Shown: piece by piece, positions 54,106 to 62,352 of the stretch
Layout: each line of letters begins with the position of its first letter
Numbering within the stretch: position 1 is the stretch's first letter
NCBI GenBank assembly: GCA_016223165.1
Contig: JACRPO010000009.1
Coordinates: 682,001 to 746,000 of the forward strand
DNA: 64,000 nucleotides
DNA from: Burkholderiales bacterium
GTDB lineage: Bacteria; Pseudomonadota; Gammaproteobacteria; Burkholderiales; Burkholderiaceae_C
Reading direction: 5' to 3'
Program-made: the position numbers and the translations under genes
Notes under the pieces: model-generated
The model's input: only the letters and a program-made list of their open reading frames with translations
What the model was told of the DNA's origin: nothing
The model's database searches: none

Positions 54106-54831
54106 TCAGTCGCCTACCCAGCGCGCGGCCGAGGCCTCGAGATGAGCGCGCATCGCGGCCTGGGCGGCGATCGGGTCGCGCGCCTCGACCGCCTTCAGGA
54201 TCGCTTCGTGCTCCCTGAGAGCCGCCTTCCACGTGCGCGTGCTTTCGAAGCGCGAACTGATCTTGGCGGAGATCGGGCTGTGCCGTTCATCGAACAACTC
54301 GCCCACGAGTCGCGACAACACCGCATTGCCGGCCATCTCGGCCAGCTTCAGGTGGAATTCGCGATCGAGATCGACCCTGGCGCGCCGGCGCTCGATCGCC
54401 GCTTCCATGCCCTTCAGGATCTCGCGCAGGCGCGCCAGCGGCTGCGGCGTGACCCTGGCGCAGGCGAGGACGACAACCTCTCCTTCGATGACCGAGCGTG
54501 CCTCCATCAGCTGGCTCGGGCTCTCGCCCATCGCCGCGGTTCTGGCGGGCGCGGGGCCCGGCTTGGCCGCCGAGACGTAGACGCCTGACCCGCTGCGCAC
54601 CTCGACGCGCCCCTCGACGTCGAGCGCGATCAGCGCCTCGCGCAGCGAAGGCCGCGAAACACCGAGCTGCAAGGCCAGGTCGCGTTCGGGCGGCAGCCGG
54701 GTCCCGGCGTCGAAACCGCCGCGGTCGATCAGTTCGCGGATCTGGTCGGCGATCTGCTGGTAGAGCCGGCGCGACTCGACCGGTTTGAGCTGGAGGACCA
54801 TGGGCGGCGCGACGAAGTCAGTGCGCCGCAT
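54106..54831 (-). CDS. FadR-type GntR-family regulator (FCD domain)
   Basis: A 241-residue regulator. HTH: VESRRLYQQIADQIRELIDR, GTRLPPERDLALQLGVSRPS, LREALIALDVEGRVEVRSGS. The C-terminal FCD helical domain contains MEARSVIEGEVVVLACA, LDREFHLKLAEMAGNAVL (metal-binding Asp/His) and LREHEAILKAVEARDP. The start at 54831 (MRRTDFVAPP) is uncertain; an internal ATG at 54801 (MVLQLKPVESRR) also fits. It diverges from the ABC/sugar-acid operon, and a TTGGTAAGACC site lies in the gap. UxuR/ExuR/LgoR-like regulators of this family bind sugar acids. Confidence 0.9.
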   Translation of the reverse strand: MRRTDFVAPPMVLQLKPVESRRLYQQIADQIRELIDRGGFDAGTRLPPERDLALQLGVSRPSLREALIALDVEGRVEVRSGSGVYVSAAKPGPAPARTAAMGESPSQLMEARSVIEGEVVVLACARVTPQPLARLREILKGMEAAIERRRARVDLDREFHLKLAEMAGNAVLSRLVGELFDERHSPISAKISSRFESTRTWKAALREHEAILKAVEARDPIAAQAAMRAHLEASAARWVGD

Positions 54832-54882
54832 TATCGGCGCGCGCTGCCCGAACCCCTCATTCGGGTGCCGGGCCGGAAGGCC

Positions 54883-54930
54883 AAATTGGTAAGACCCCTA
54901 GGGTCTCGTCCTGTCAGGTGGCCTTACCAT
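54883..54930. promoter_or_regulatory. GntR (FadR-type) operator candidates
   Basis: AAATTGGTAAGACC (54883-54896) closely resembles the TTGGTAAGACCAA-type sites of PdhR-like FCD regulators; AGACCC-CTA-GGGTCT continues the symmetry. A second half-site CCTTACC lies at 54922-54928, so GGTAAG...CTTACC spans about 42 nt. The site sits between the GntR gene and the transporter genes. Confidence 0.6.
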
Positions 54931-55018
54931 GAGTTCAGATCTGGACATCTGGCCTGACCGCTTCCGGATCCCCCCTTTGAGAGACCCGCATTGAGATGCG
55001 AGCCCTGAGACCCCCGCC

Positions 55019-55702
55019 TTGAGATACGACCTCGACTTCGCCGCGCCGCTCGCGTACTGGCCGGACCTGATGCTGGGCGCGGCAACCACGTTCGGGCTGT
55101 CGGTGGCCGCCACCGTGCTGGGCTTCGGCCTCGGCGTGCTGTGCGCGCTCGCGCGCACCGGCCGCTCGCCCACGGCCGCGCGCGTGGTCGGCGCCTACGT
55201 GGAGGCGATCCGCAACACGCCGCTGCTGGTGCAGATCTTCATCGTCTACTTCGGTCTCGCCTCGCTCGGCATCAAGCTCGGCGCCTTCACGGCGGCGATC
55301 GCCGCGCTCGTCATCAACGTCGGCGCATACACCTCGGAGATCGTGCGCGCGGGGATCGAGTCGGTCCCGCGCAGCCAGCGCGAGGCCGCCGAGTGCCTGG
55401 CGCTCAGCCGCTGGCAACTGCTGCGCCACGTCGTCCTGCCGCCAGCCATCGAACGGGTGTGGCCGGCGCTCACGAGCCAGTACGTGCTGCTGATGCTCGC
55501 CTCGTCGATCACCTCCCAGATCTCGACCGAGGAGCTGACGGCGGTGGCCAACCGCGTGCAGTCGGACACCTTCCGCTCGGTCGAGACCTACCTGGTCGTC
55601 GCCGCGGCGTATCTCGTCTTGTCACTGGTGCTGCGAGTGCTCTTCTGGGCGGTGGGCAGCCTGGCCTTTCCGCGCCGGCGCCGCCTGGGGACGCCGCTTT
55701 GA
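55019..55702 (+). CDS. ABC transporter permease, polar amino-acid family
   Basis: A 227-residue HisM/HisQ-type permease. The start is TTG at 55019 (then RYDLDFAAPLAYWPDLM); no ATG fits. Membrane segments include LGAATTFGLSVAATVLGFGL and LQIFIVYFGLASLGIKL-like LVQIFIVYFGLASLGIK; the EAA loop reads EAAECLALSRWQLLRHVVLP. GAYVEAIRNTPLLVQ is characteristic of PAAT permeases. Overlaps the next permease gene by 4 nt (TTGA). Direct copies of TTGAGAT-CGA lie just upstream. Confidence 0.88.
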   Translation: MRYDLDFAAPLAYWPDLMLGAATTFGLSVAATVLGFGLGVLCALARTGRSPTAARVVGAYVEAIRNTPLLVQIFIVYFGLASLGIKLGAFTAAIAALVINVGAYTSEIVRAGIESVPRSQREAAECLALSRWQLLRHVVLPPAIERVWPALTSQYVLLMLASSITSQISTEELTAVANRVQSDTFRSVETYLVVAAAYLVLSLVLRVLFWAVGSLAFPRRRRLGTPL

Positions 55703-56349
55703 TCAGCCTCACCCCCGACCAGCTGCTGTTCCTGCTGCGCGGCTTCGGCTGGACGATCGTGCTGTCGCTGCTGGCCTTCGCCGGCGGCGGCGCGCTCGGT
55801 TTCGTGCTGGCCCTGACGCGGGTGTACGCGGCGCGCCCGCTGCGCACGCTGGTGATGCTCTACGTCAAGCTCATCCAGGGCACACCGCTCCTGATCCTGC
55901 TGTTCCTCTCGTACTTCGGGCTGCCGGCGCTCGGCCTGGCCGTCGAGCCCCTGGTGGCCGCGGCGTTCGGGCTGTCGACCTACGTGTCGGCGTACCTCGC
56001 GGAGATCTGGCGCGGCAGCCTCGAGGCCGTGCCGCGCACGCAGGAGGAGGCCGCCGCGTGCCTGGCGCTGAACTGGCGGCAGCGGCTCGCGCACGTGATC
56101 CTTCCGCAGGCGGTGAAGATCGCCACGCCGCCGACGGTCGGCTTCATGGTGCAGATCGTCAAGAACACGTCGCTCGCCTCGGCGATCGGCTTCGTCGAGA
56201 TGGCACGCGCCGGCCAGATGATCAACAACGCGACCTTCCGCCCGTTCATCGTCTTCATGCTGATCGCGGCGCTGTACTTCGCGCTGTGCTATCCGCTGTC
56301 GGCCTGGAGCCGGCGCCTCGAACGGAGGTTCGATGTCGCCCATCGTTGA
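55699..56349 (+). CDS. ABC transporter permease, polar amino-acid family
   Basis: A 216-residue permease with a TTG start at 55699 overlapping the previous stop. The N-terminal SLTPDQLLFLLRGFGWTIVL leads into typical PAAT sequence: LYVKLIQGTPLLILLFLSYF, AYLAEIWRGSLEAVPRTQEE, then the EAA loop EEAAACLALNWRQRLAHVIL. It should form a heterodimer with the upstream permease in the inner membrane. The ATPase gene begins 17 nt before its stop. Confidence 0.88.
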   Translation: MISLTPDQLLFLLRGFGWTIVLSLLAFAGGGALGFVLALTRVYAARPLRTLVMLYVKLIQGTPLLILLFLSYFGLPALGLAVEPLVAAAFGLSTYVSAYLAEIWRGSLEAVPRTQEEAAACLALNWRQRLAHVILPQAVKIATPPTVGFMVQIVKNTSLASAIGFVEMARAGQMINNATFRPFIVFMLIAALYFALCYPLSAWSRRLERRFDVAHR

Positions 56350-57061
56350 GGTCGACGCGATCTGCAAGCGCTTCGGCGCGGCGCCTGTGCTCGAAGGCGT
56401 GTCGTTCCAGGTTCGCCCGGGCTCGGTGGTGGCGATCATCGGCCGCAGCGGCTCGGGCAAGAGCACGGCGCTGCGCTGCATCAACCGGCTCGAGACCATC
56501 GACGCCGGCCGCGTGCGCGTGTGCGGGCACGAGGTGACCTCGCCCAAGTTGGACGTCAACCGGCTGCACCGCGACGTCGGCATCGTGTTCCAGAGCTACA
56601 ACCTCTTCCCGCACCTGACGGCCGAAGAGAACGTGGCGCTGGCGCCGCGCCTGGTGCTCAAGCTGCCACGCACCGAACAACGCGAGCTCGCCGCACGTGT
56701 GCTGGCGCAGGTGGGCCTGGCCGACAAGGCGCAGTCCTATCCGTCGCAGCTGTCCGGCGGCCAGCAGCAGCGCGTGGCGATCGCGCGATCGCTCGCCATG
56801 AGTCCCAAGCTGATGCTGTTCGACGAGATCACCTCGGCGCTCGACCCCGAGCTCACCGGCGAGGTGCTGAAGGTCCTCGAGGGCCTGGCCCGGGGCGGCA
56901 TGTCGATGATCCTCGTCACGCACGAGATGGCCTTCGCGCGCAAGGTCGCCGACCACGTGATCTTCATGCACCGCGGCAAGGTGTGGGAGGAAGGTCCCGC
57001 CACCGTGCTCGACGCGGCGCAGACGGACGAGCTGCGCCAGTTCCTGGGCAACGGCCTCTGA
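56333..57061 (+). CDS. ABC transporter ATP-binding protein, GlnQ type
   Basis: A 242-residue ATPase. Walker A is IIGRSGSGKSTALRCINRLE, the Q-loop FQSYNLFPHLTAEEN, signature LSGGQQQRVAIARSLA, Walker B LMLFDEITSALDPE, H-loop LVTHEMAFARKV. It is of the GlnQ/HisP class, with the typical Ile for Pro change in LFDEITSALDP. GGAGG precedes the ATG. It overlaps the permease gene by 17 nt and is followed 54 nt later by the binding-protein gene. Confidence 0.93.
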   Translation: MSPIVEVDAICKRFGAAPVLEGVSFQVRPGSVVAIIGRSGSGKSTALRCINRLETIDAGRVRVCGHEVTSPKLDVNRLHRDVGIVFQSYNLFPHLTAEENVALAPRLVLKLPRTEQRELAARVLAQVGLADKAQSYPSQLSGGQQQRVAIARSLAMSPKLMLFDEITSALDPELTGEVLKVLEGLARGGMSMILVTHEMAFARKVADHVIFMHRGKVWEEGPATVLDAAQTDELRQFLGNGL

Positions 57062-57115
57062 CGCGGGTCTGAAGCCGCCGCCCCTCTCGTCCATTTCACT
57101 ACCAGGAGACTGAAG

Positions 57116-57877
57116 ATGATCCGCCGTTCCACCGTTCTCAAGGGTGCGCTGGCGCTCGCCGCCACTGCGGCCATGTCCAGCGCCCATGCCGACCTGCTCG
57201 ACGACATCAAGGCGGCGAAGAAGATCCGCGTCGCCATCGACCTCGGCGTGCCGCCGTACGGCATGACCGACGGGCAAATGAAGCCGACCGGCTCCGACGT
57301 CGAGACCGCGCGCCTGCTCGCCAAGGATCTCGGCGTCGAGCTCGAGATCGTGCAGACGACCGGTGCCAACCGGATCCCGTTCCTGCAGACGGGCAAGGCG
57401 GACATCGTGATCTCCTCGCTGTCGGTCACGGTGGAGCGCGAGAAGGTCATCGACTTCTCGGTGCCCTATGCGCACATCCTCTCGGTGATCGCCGGCCCCA
57501 AGTCGGTCGCGCTCAAGGGCTTCGACGACCTGGCGGGCAAGCGGGTCGCAAGCACGCGCGGCACGACCAACGACAAGCTCGCGACCGAAGGCGCCAAGGG
57601 TGCCCAGATCGTGCGCTTCGACGACGACGCGACGCTGATCACGGCCATCTCCAGCGGCCAGGTGGACATCGCCGCCACGGCGCCGGCGTTGGTCAAGGTG
57701 ATCCGCGACAGCGCGCCGCAGCGTGACATCGAGGTCAAGTTCGTGATGAAGGGCTTCCCGCTGGGCATCGGCCTGCGCAAGGGCGAGGCCAAGCTGCAGA
57801 AATGGATCAACGACTGGATCCAGGCCAACACCGCCAACGGCCAGTTGCCCGAGATCCACAAGCGTTTCCACGGCTGA
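57116..57877 (+). CDS. ABC transporter substrate-binding protein, family 3
   Basis: A 253-residue periplasmic receptor with signal peptide MIRRSTVLKGALALAATAAM ending near SSAHA. The two-lobe fold begins KKIRVAIDLGVPPYGMTDGQ; DIVISSLSVTVEREKVIDFS and GTTNDKLATEGAKGAQ are typical. AGGAGACTGAAG precedes the ATG. It should deliver the substrate to the two permeases and ATPase upstream. The downstream dehydrogenases suggest a sugar acid rather than an amino acid, which is inference. Confidence 0.9.
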   Translation: MIRRSTVLKGALALAATAAMSSAHADLLDDIKAAKKIRVAIDLGVPPYGMTDGQMKPTGSDVETARLLAKDLGVELEIVQTTGANRIPFLQTGKADIVISSLSVTVEREKVIDFSVPYAHILSVIAGPKSVALKGFDDLAGKRVASTRGTTNDKLATEGAKGAQIVRFDDDATLITAISSGQVDIAATAPALVKVIRDSAPQRDIEVKFVMKGFPLGIGLRKGEAKLQKWINDWIQANTANGQLPEIHKRFHG

Positions 57878-57888
57878 GAGCCATCGTC

Positions 57889-58896
57889 GTGCTGACGGTC
57901 GTCTGCGAAACGCCCGGCGCCTTGAGGGCCGAGGATCGCCCGATGCCGGTGCCGGCCGAGGGCGAGGTGCTGCTGCGTGTGCGGCGCGTGGGCATCTGCG
58001 GCACCGACCTGCACATCTATGCGGGCCGGCAGCCGTACCTGAACTACCCGCGCGTGATGGGGCACGAGCTGTCGGGCACCGTCGCCGAGGTGCCGCGCGG
58101 CAGCCGGCTGGCGCTGGGTGACACCGTCTACGTGATGCCCTACCTGTCGTGCGGGCACTGCGTGGCGTGCCGGGTCGGGCGCACCAACTGCTGCGTCAAC
58201 CTGCAGGTGCTGGGCGTGCACCGCGACGGCGCCTTCACCGAGTACCTGTGCGTGCCCGAGCCGTTCGTGCACCGGGCCGAAGGCGTGACGCTCGACCAGG
58301 CGGCGATGGTCGAGTTCCTGGCCATCGGCGCGCACGCGGTACGGCGCGCCCAGGTGCGGGCCGGACAACGCGTGCTGGTGGTCGGCGCCGGTCCGATCGG
58401 CATGGGCGCGATGATCTTCTCGCGCCTGCGCGGCGCCTCGGTCGTCGCGCTCGACTCGCGCACCGACCGCCTCGAGTTCTGCGCGGGCAAGCTCGGCGTG
58501 GCCGCTTGCGTCACGCTCGGCGCCGGCGACGCCGAGCAGCTTGCCGCGCTGTCTTCGGGCGAATTCTTCGACGTGGTCTTCGACGCCACCGGCAACGCGG
58601 CGGCGATGGAACGGGGTTTTCGCTTCGTCGCCCACGCCGGCACCTACGTGCTGGTCTCGATCGTCTCGGCGGACATCACGTTCAACGACCCCGAGTTCCA
58701 CAAGCGCGAGACCACGCTGCTCGGCAGCCGCAACGCGACGAACGAGGACTTCCAGACCGTGCTGCAGGCCATGCGCGAAGGCCTCATCCCGGCCGGGCTG
58801 AACACGCACCGCATGGCGCTGGCCGAGGTGCCCGCCCGCTTCCCTGCCCTGCTGGAAGCGGGCGCCGGCGTCGTGAAGGCGATCGTCGAATGCTGA
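57889..58896 (+). CDS. Zinc-dependent alcohol dehydrogenase (RspB/L-gulonate 5-dehydrogenase-like)
   Basis: A 335-residue medium-chain dehydrogenase; GTG start at 57889, only 11 nt after the binding-protein stop. Catalytic zinc site: VGICGTDLHIY and RVMGHELSGTV. The structural zinc loop with four Cys is CGHCVACRVGRTNC. The NAD fold is RVLVVGAGPIGMGAMIFS. FDATGNAAAMERGF and GSRNATNEDF resemble RspB and L-gulonate/L-idonate 5-dehydrogenases. It would oxidise a sugar-acid hydroxyl to a keto group for the next enzyme. It overlaps the following gene by 7 nt. Confidence 0.88.
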   Translation: MLTVVCETPGALRAEDRPMPVPAEGEVLLRVRRVGICGTDLHIYAGRQPYLNYPRVMGHELSGTVAEVPRGSRLALGDTVYVMPYLSCGHCVACRVGRTNCCVNLQVLGVHRDGAFTEYLCVPEPFVHRAEGVTLDQAAMVEFLAIGAHAVRRAQVRAGQRVLVVGAGPIGMGAMIFSRLRGASVVALDSRTDRLEFCAGKLGVAACVTLGAGDAEQLAALSSGEFFDVVFDATGNAAAMERGFRFVAHAGTYVLVSIVSADITFNDPEFHKRETTLLGSRNATNEDFQTVLQAMREGLIPAGLNTHRMALAEVPARFPALLEAGAGVVKAIVEC

Positions 58897-60023
58897 AGCC
58901 GGCGATCCTGCAGTTCGGCACCGGCCGCTTCCTGCTGGCCCACGTCGACCTCTTCGTCAGCGAGGCACTGGCCAGCGGGCGCGCAGCGGGCGGCATTCTC
59001 GTCGTGCAGTCGACCGCGAGCCCCGCGAGCGCGGCGCGCACGGCGGCGCTGGCCACCGGAGCGCGCTATCCGGTGCGCATCCGGGGCATGGAAGGCGGGC
59101 AAGCGATCGACCGCACGGTGTGGTGCAAGGCCGTGGTGGGCGCCGTGCAAGCCGAGCGTGGCTGGGCGCATGTGCGCGAGGCGATCCTGTCGGACGTCCA
59201 GGTCATCGTCTCGAACACGGCAGACCAGGGCTATCGGCTCGACCCGGCCGACGGGCCCGCGCTGCTGCAGGACCGTTCGCAGGTGCCACGCAGCTACCCG
59301 GCCAAGCTGCTGGTGCTGCTGCACGAGCGCTGGCTGCGCCTGCCGCAGGCGCCGCTGTCCTTGCTCCCCTGCGAACTGGTCGAGCGCAACGGCGACACGC
59401 TGCGCACCATCGTGTGCACGCTGGCGCGCGAATGGCGGCTGCCCGCGTCCTTCGTACACTGGCTGGGCGACCACTGCGTCTGGGCCAACACCCTGGTCGA
59501 CCGCATCGTCTCCGAGCCGATCGAGCCCGTGGGTGCGGTCGCCGAGCCCTATGCCCTGTGGGCCGTGCAGCGGTGGCCCGGGCTGGTGCTGCCATGTGAG
59601 CACCCGGCGATCGTGCTCACCGACGAGCTGGAGAAGCACGAGCGACTGAAGCTCTTCCTGCTGAACGGGGGCCACACCTTCCTCGCCGCATGCTGGCGGC
59701 GCAACGGCCTGGCCACCGACCTCACGGTGGCGCAGGCGATGAGCGACGCGGCGCTGCGAGGTGAGCTGGAGGCGCTGTGGGCCGAGGAGATCGTGCCGGT
59801 GTTCGCCGCGCTCGGCGAGCGCGGCGCGGCCGAGAGCTACCTCGTCGCGCTGCGCGAGCGCCTGCAGAACCCGTTCCTCGCCCACCACGTGGCGGACATC
59901 GCGCAGAACCACTCGCACAAGACGCGACGGCGGCTGGCGCCGATCGTCGCGCTGGCAGAACAGCAGGGTCTGGCGCTCGCGCAACCGCGCCTGCGCGCAG
60001 CCCTGGCGGAAGGCGGCGAATGA
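58890..60023 (+). CDS. Mannitol-dehydrogenase-family oxidoreductase (mannonate/tagaturonate type)
   Basis: A 377-residue member of the long-chain polyol dehydrogenase family: MLKPAILQFGTGRFLLAHVD (NAD site), VIVSNTADQGYRLDPADG, LLPCELVERNGDTLRTIVCT, and the catalytic region KLFLLNGGHTFLAACW with its conserved Lys. It is nearer UxaB/UxuB-like enzymes than mannitol dehydrogenase. Together with the preceding zinc dehydrogenase it could run L-gulonate or L-galactonate through fructuronate or tagaturonate to mannonate or altronate, as described for RspB/RspD-type pathways. A dehydratase for the next step is not in the window. Confidence 0.85.
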   Translation: MLKPAILQFGTGRFLLAHVDLFVSEALASGRAAGGILVVQSTASPASAARTAALATGARYPVRIRGMEGGQAIDRTVWCKAVVGAVQAERGWAHVREAILSDVQVIVSNTADQGYRLDPADGPALLQDRSQVPRSYPAKLLVLLHERWLRLPQAPLSLLPCELVERNGDTLRTIVCTLAREWRLPASFVHWLGDHCVWANTLVDRIVSEPIEPVGAVAEPYALWAVQRWPGLVLPCEHPAIVLTDELEKHERLKLFLLNGGHTFLAACWRRNGLATDLTVAQAMSDAALRGELEALWAEEIVPVFAALGERGAAESYLVALRERLQNPFLAHHVADIAQNHSHKTRRRLAPIVALAEQQGLALAQPRLRAALAEGGE

Positions 60024-60197
60024 GCCGCTGCGACGCAGGCCCCTCGTGGCCATCCCGTGCCCCAAGGCGGTGTCGTGCTCGAGGCACCGCCCCTTAAGCG
60101 TCCTCCACCGACCGCGGCTGCACGCAACGGCCATGGCGAGGAGGTTTGAACTTCCACTCTCGAGCAGCACACCGGTCAACCGGACAAGGAGATACAG

Positions 60198-61226
60198 ATG
60201 ATGGGGATCGTGAAGAAGGCCCTGCTATGCTGGGCCGCAACGGCGACAGCGTTGGCAGGCGTGACCTTGGCATTCTCGGCGCACGCACACGACGACGCGG
60301 ACAGCCGCCTGCTGCAAGCGAAGATCGAATACGCCGAACGTGCCGCGCCACCCGGCAAGCGGCCCATCGTCGAGACCCACATCCACTTCTGGCAGGTGAC
60401 GCGGCCGGGTGGCGTGCCGTGGCCCACGCCGGCCGAAGGGCCGATCTACCGCGACGTGCTGCCGCCCGAGTACACCGCCGTGGCGCGCGCCAACGGCGTC
60501 GTATTGGCCGGCATCGTGGAAGCCAGCGGCATCGTCGAGGACAACCAGTGGATCCTCGATCTGGTCAGGCACCAGCCGTTCTACGCGTTCTTCGTCGGCA
60601 ACCTCGAGATCGGTGCGTCGACCTTCGCGCACGACCTGGCCCGCTTCGCGCGTGACCCGCGCTTCGTGGGCATCCGCGGCTACCTCACCGGCCCGGCCGA
60701 AGGCATCACGCTCAGCCCGGCGCAGCTCGCGAGCCTGCGCGACCTGGCCCGGCGCGGCATGACGCTGGACATCATCAGCCGTGGGACGAAGAACCCGAAG
60801 GACCAGGTGCAGGCGCTGTGCACGGCGGTGCCCGACCTGCGCATCATCATCGACCACCTCGGCGGCGCCAAGGGGCCGCCGCCGGTCGACCCGACCTGGG
60901 AGCTCGAGATCCGGCGCCTGGCCGACGTGTGCCCGAACCTGCACATGAAGTTCTCTTCCTTCTATGACATGTACGCCCCCGGCGACGTCGTCTTCCCTTC
61001 TCCGACGGACCTTGCCTCCTACAAGGCGCACTTCGACGTGCTGATGACCGCCTTCGGCGCGGACCGCCTGGTCTGGGGCAGCAACTGGCCGGTGATCGGC
61101 CTGCACGGGACGTTCGAGGCGCAGATCGCCATCGCCGAGGAATATCTCGCCCCGTTCGGCCACGCCGTGCGCGACAAGGTGATGTTCAAGAACGCGCTCA
61201 CGTTCTATCGGCGGCACCGGAAGTAG
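60198..61226 (+). CDS. Exported amidohydrolase, lactonase-like (Amidohydro_2)
   Basis: A 342-residue protein with a signal peptide (KALLCWAATATALAGVTLAF, cleavage near SAHAHDD), AGGAGATACAG before the ATG. The barrel starts RPIVETHIHFW, continues with DIISRGTKNPKDQ, then IIIDHLGGAKGPP and FGADRLVWGSNWPVIG, the pattern of L-fuconolactonase/gluconolactonase-like PF04909 hydrolases. Metal ligands would be the HIH pair and the distal His and Asp. Periplasmic lactone opening just before ABC uptake of an aldonate would fit the upstream genes. It follows the oxidoreductase gene by 174 nt, so may have its own promoter. Confidence 0.85.
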   Translation: MMGIVKKALLCWAATATALAGVTLAFSAHAHDDADSRLLQAKIEYAERAAPPGKRPIVETHIHFWQVTRPGGVPWPTPAEGPIYRDVLPPEYTAVARANGVVLAGIVEASGIVEDNQWILDLVRHQPFYAFFVGNLEIGASTFAHDLARFARDPRFVGIRGYLTGPAEGITLSPAQLASLRDLARRGMTLDIISRGTKNPKDQVQALCTAVPDLRIIIDHLGGAKGPPPVDPTWELEIRRLADVCPNLHMKFSSFYDMYAPGDVVFPSPTDLASYKAHFDVLMTAFGADRLVWGSNWPVIGLHGTFEAQIAIAEEYLAPFGHAVRDKVMFKNALTFYRRHRK

Positions 61227-61244
61227 CGTCGCCGGCATGCGGCC

Positions 61245-61260
61245 CGGCCCTTCAGGGCCG
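61245..61260. terminator. Hairpin between convergent genes, stop codon in loop
   Basis: CGGCCC (61245-61250) and GGGCCG (61255-61260) flank TTCA; the minus-strand TGA of the hydrolase gene (61252-61254) lies in the loop. Longer pairing GCGGCCC/GGGCCGC is also possible. Likely bidirectional terminator. Confidence 0.5.
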
Positions 61261-62274
61261 CAGCACCGCGTCGAAGAAGGCCACCACGTCGGCCGCGACC
61301 TGCCGATGCACGGTGGCCCGGTCGACACCCGGGGCGTCGTCGCAGATCGGCAGGCCGGCGGCGCGTGCCGCGATGGCACCGACGAACGGCCTGCACAGCG
61401 GCACGTAGGCGAAGTGGCCGGCGGAGCGCACGATCTCGCGCGCCTGATGGATGCGCCGGGCCAGCGGGCTCGAGTGGTGGCGCGCGTCGAGCACCTCGTC
61501 GAAGTCCGCCGTGTCGACGACGAACGGCGCGCGAATCGCCTGCAAGGACGCGTCGGAGAAGCCTGCCGCCGGCCCGGCGGCCATCAGGTAGAAGGCCTTG
61601 ATGCGTGGGTCCGCGTACGACGCGGACGCGTCGGCGATCTCCACGCCTTGCAGGTCGTCCTTCAGCGTGCTGTCGCAATAGAGATCCTTCTTCGCCATCG
61701 TCTCGCACGCCGCCCGCTGCCGCAGGGGGTCATAGCGTCCTCCGGCGAGGCTGACGCCTGTCCAGCCGCCGAACGAGTGGCCTGCGAACCCGATCCGCTG
61801 CGGATCGACCAGGACGGACCATTCGGGATGCTCGAGCAGCCGCGTCAGCGCCGCCGTGACGTCGCTTGACCGGTCCCACAGGCGCCAGCGTCCGGCGGCG
61901 CTCTGGTCGTCGCCCGTGGTGCCCGGGTGCGAGGTGGACAGCACGACGAACCCCGCTGCGACCAGCCGCGCCGCCAGCCAGGCCTGCGAGTAGGGGCCGC
62001 CCCAGTTGCCGTGCGACAGCACGATCAGCGCTCGCCGGCCGTGGTTCGGCGCAGGGGCGGCATTTCGCGCCAGCGGTATCGGGCGCAGCGGCAGCCGTAT
62101 CGACTGCGTCTGGGCGGCGGCATCGCCTGCGGCTTCGTACCAGATCGCGCTGGCGGCGTTGCGACCGGCGTGGTTGACCTCGATCATCGCGACGCCTGGC
62201 GGGTGCTCCGGTCCCGCGAAGCCCGCGGCACTGGCGAGCAGCGCGGCGAGCAGCAGAGCGAACTTTGCGTACAT
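61252..62274 (-). CDS. Exported alpha/beta-hydrolase (dienelactone-hydrolase/PAF-AH-like)
   Basis: A 340-residue hydrolase with a leader (YAKFALLLAALLASAAGFAG). The fold: RRALIVLSHGNWGGPYSQAW (oxyanion), nucleophile IGFAGHSFGGWTGVSLAG, acid likely in FVVDTADFDEVLD, and His in RSAGHFAYVPLC. A CETMAKKDLYC pair near residue 210 may form a disulfide. Such proteins cleave short esters or lactones in the periplasm. It diverges from a LysR gene with a clear operator between them, which suggests direct control. Confidence 0.82.
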   Translation of the reverse strand: MYAKFALLLAALLASAAGFAGPEHPPGVAMIEVNHAGRNAASAIWYEAAGDAAAQTQSIRLPLRPIPLARNAAPAPNHGRRALIVLSHGNWGGPYSQAWLAARLVAAGFVVLSTSHPGTTGDDQSAAGRWRLWDRSSDVTAALTRLLEHPEWSVLVDPQRIGFAGHSFGGWTGVSLAGGRYDPLRQRAACETMAKKDLYCDSTLKDDLQGVEIADASASYADPRIKAFYLMAAGPAAGFSDASLQAIRAPFVVDTADFDEVLDARHHSSPLARRIHQAREIVRSAGHFAYVPLCRPFVGAIAARAAGLPICDDAPGVDRATVHRQVAADVVAFFDAVLRP

Positions 62275-62329
62275 GGCGCCATGTTCGACACCCGCAGCGG
62301 CTTCGGGTAGAGGCCCGCAGCTACACTGT

Positions 62330-62350
62330 TTGCAAACCTGAGGTTTGCAA
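62330..62350. promoter_or_regulatory. LysR operator palindrome
   Basis: TTGCAAACC (62330-62338) and GGTTTGCAA (62342-62350) are perfect arms around TGA, directly before the LysR ATG at 62353 and 55 nt from the divergent hydrolase start. It fits a T-N11-A LysR site and is strikingly AT-rich for this window. Confidence 0.65.
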
Positions 62351-62352
62351 TC

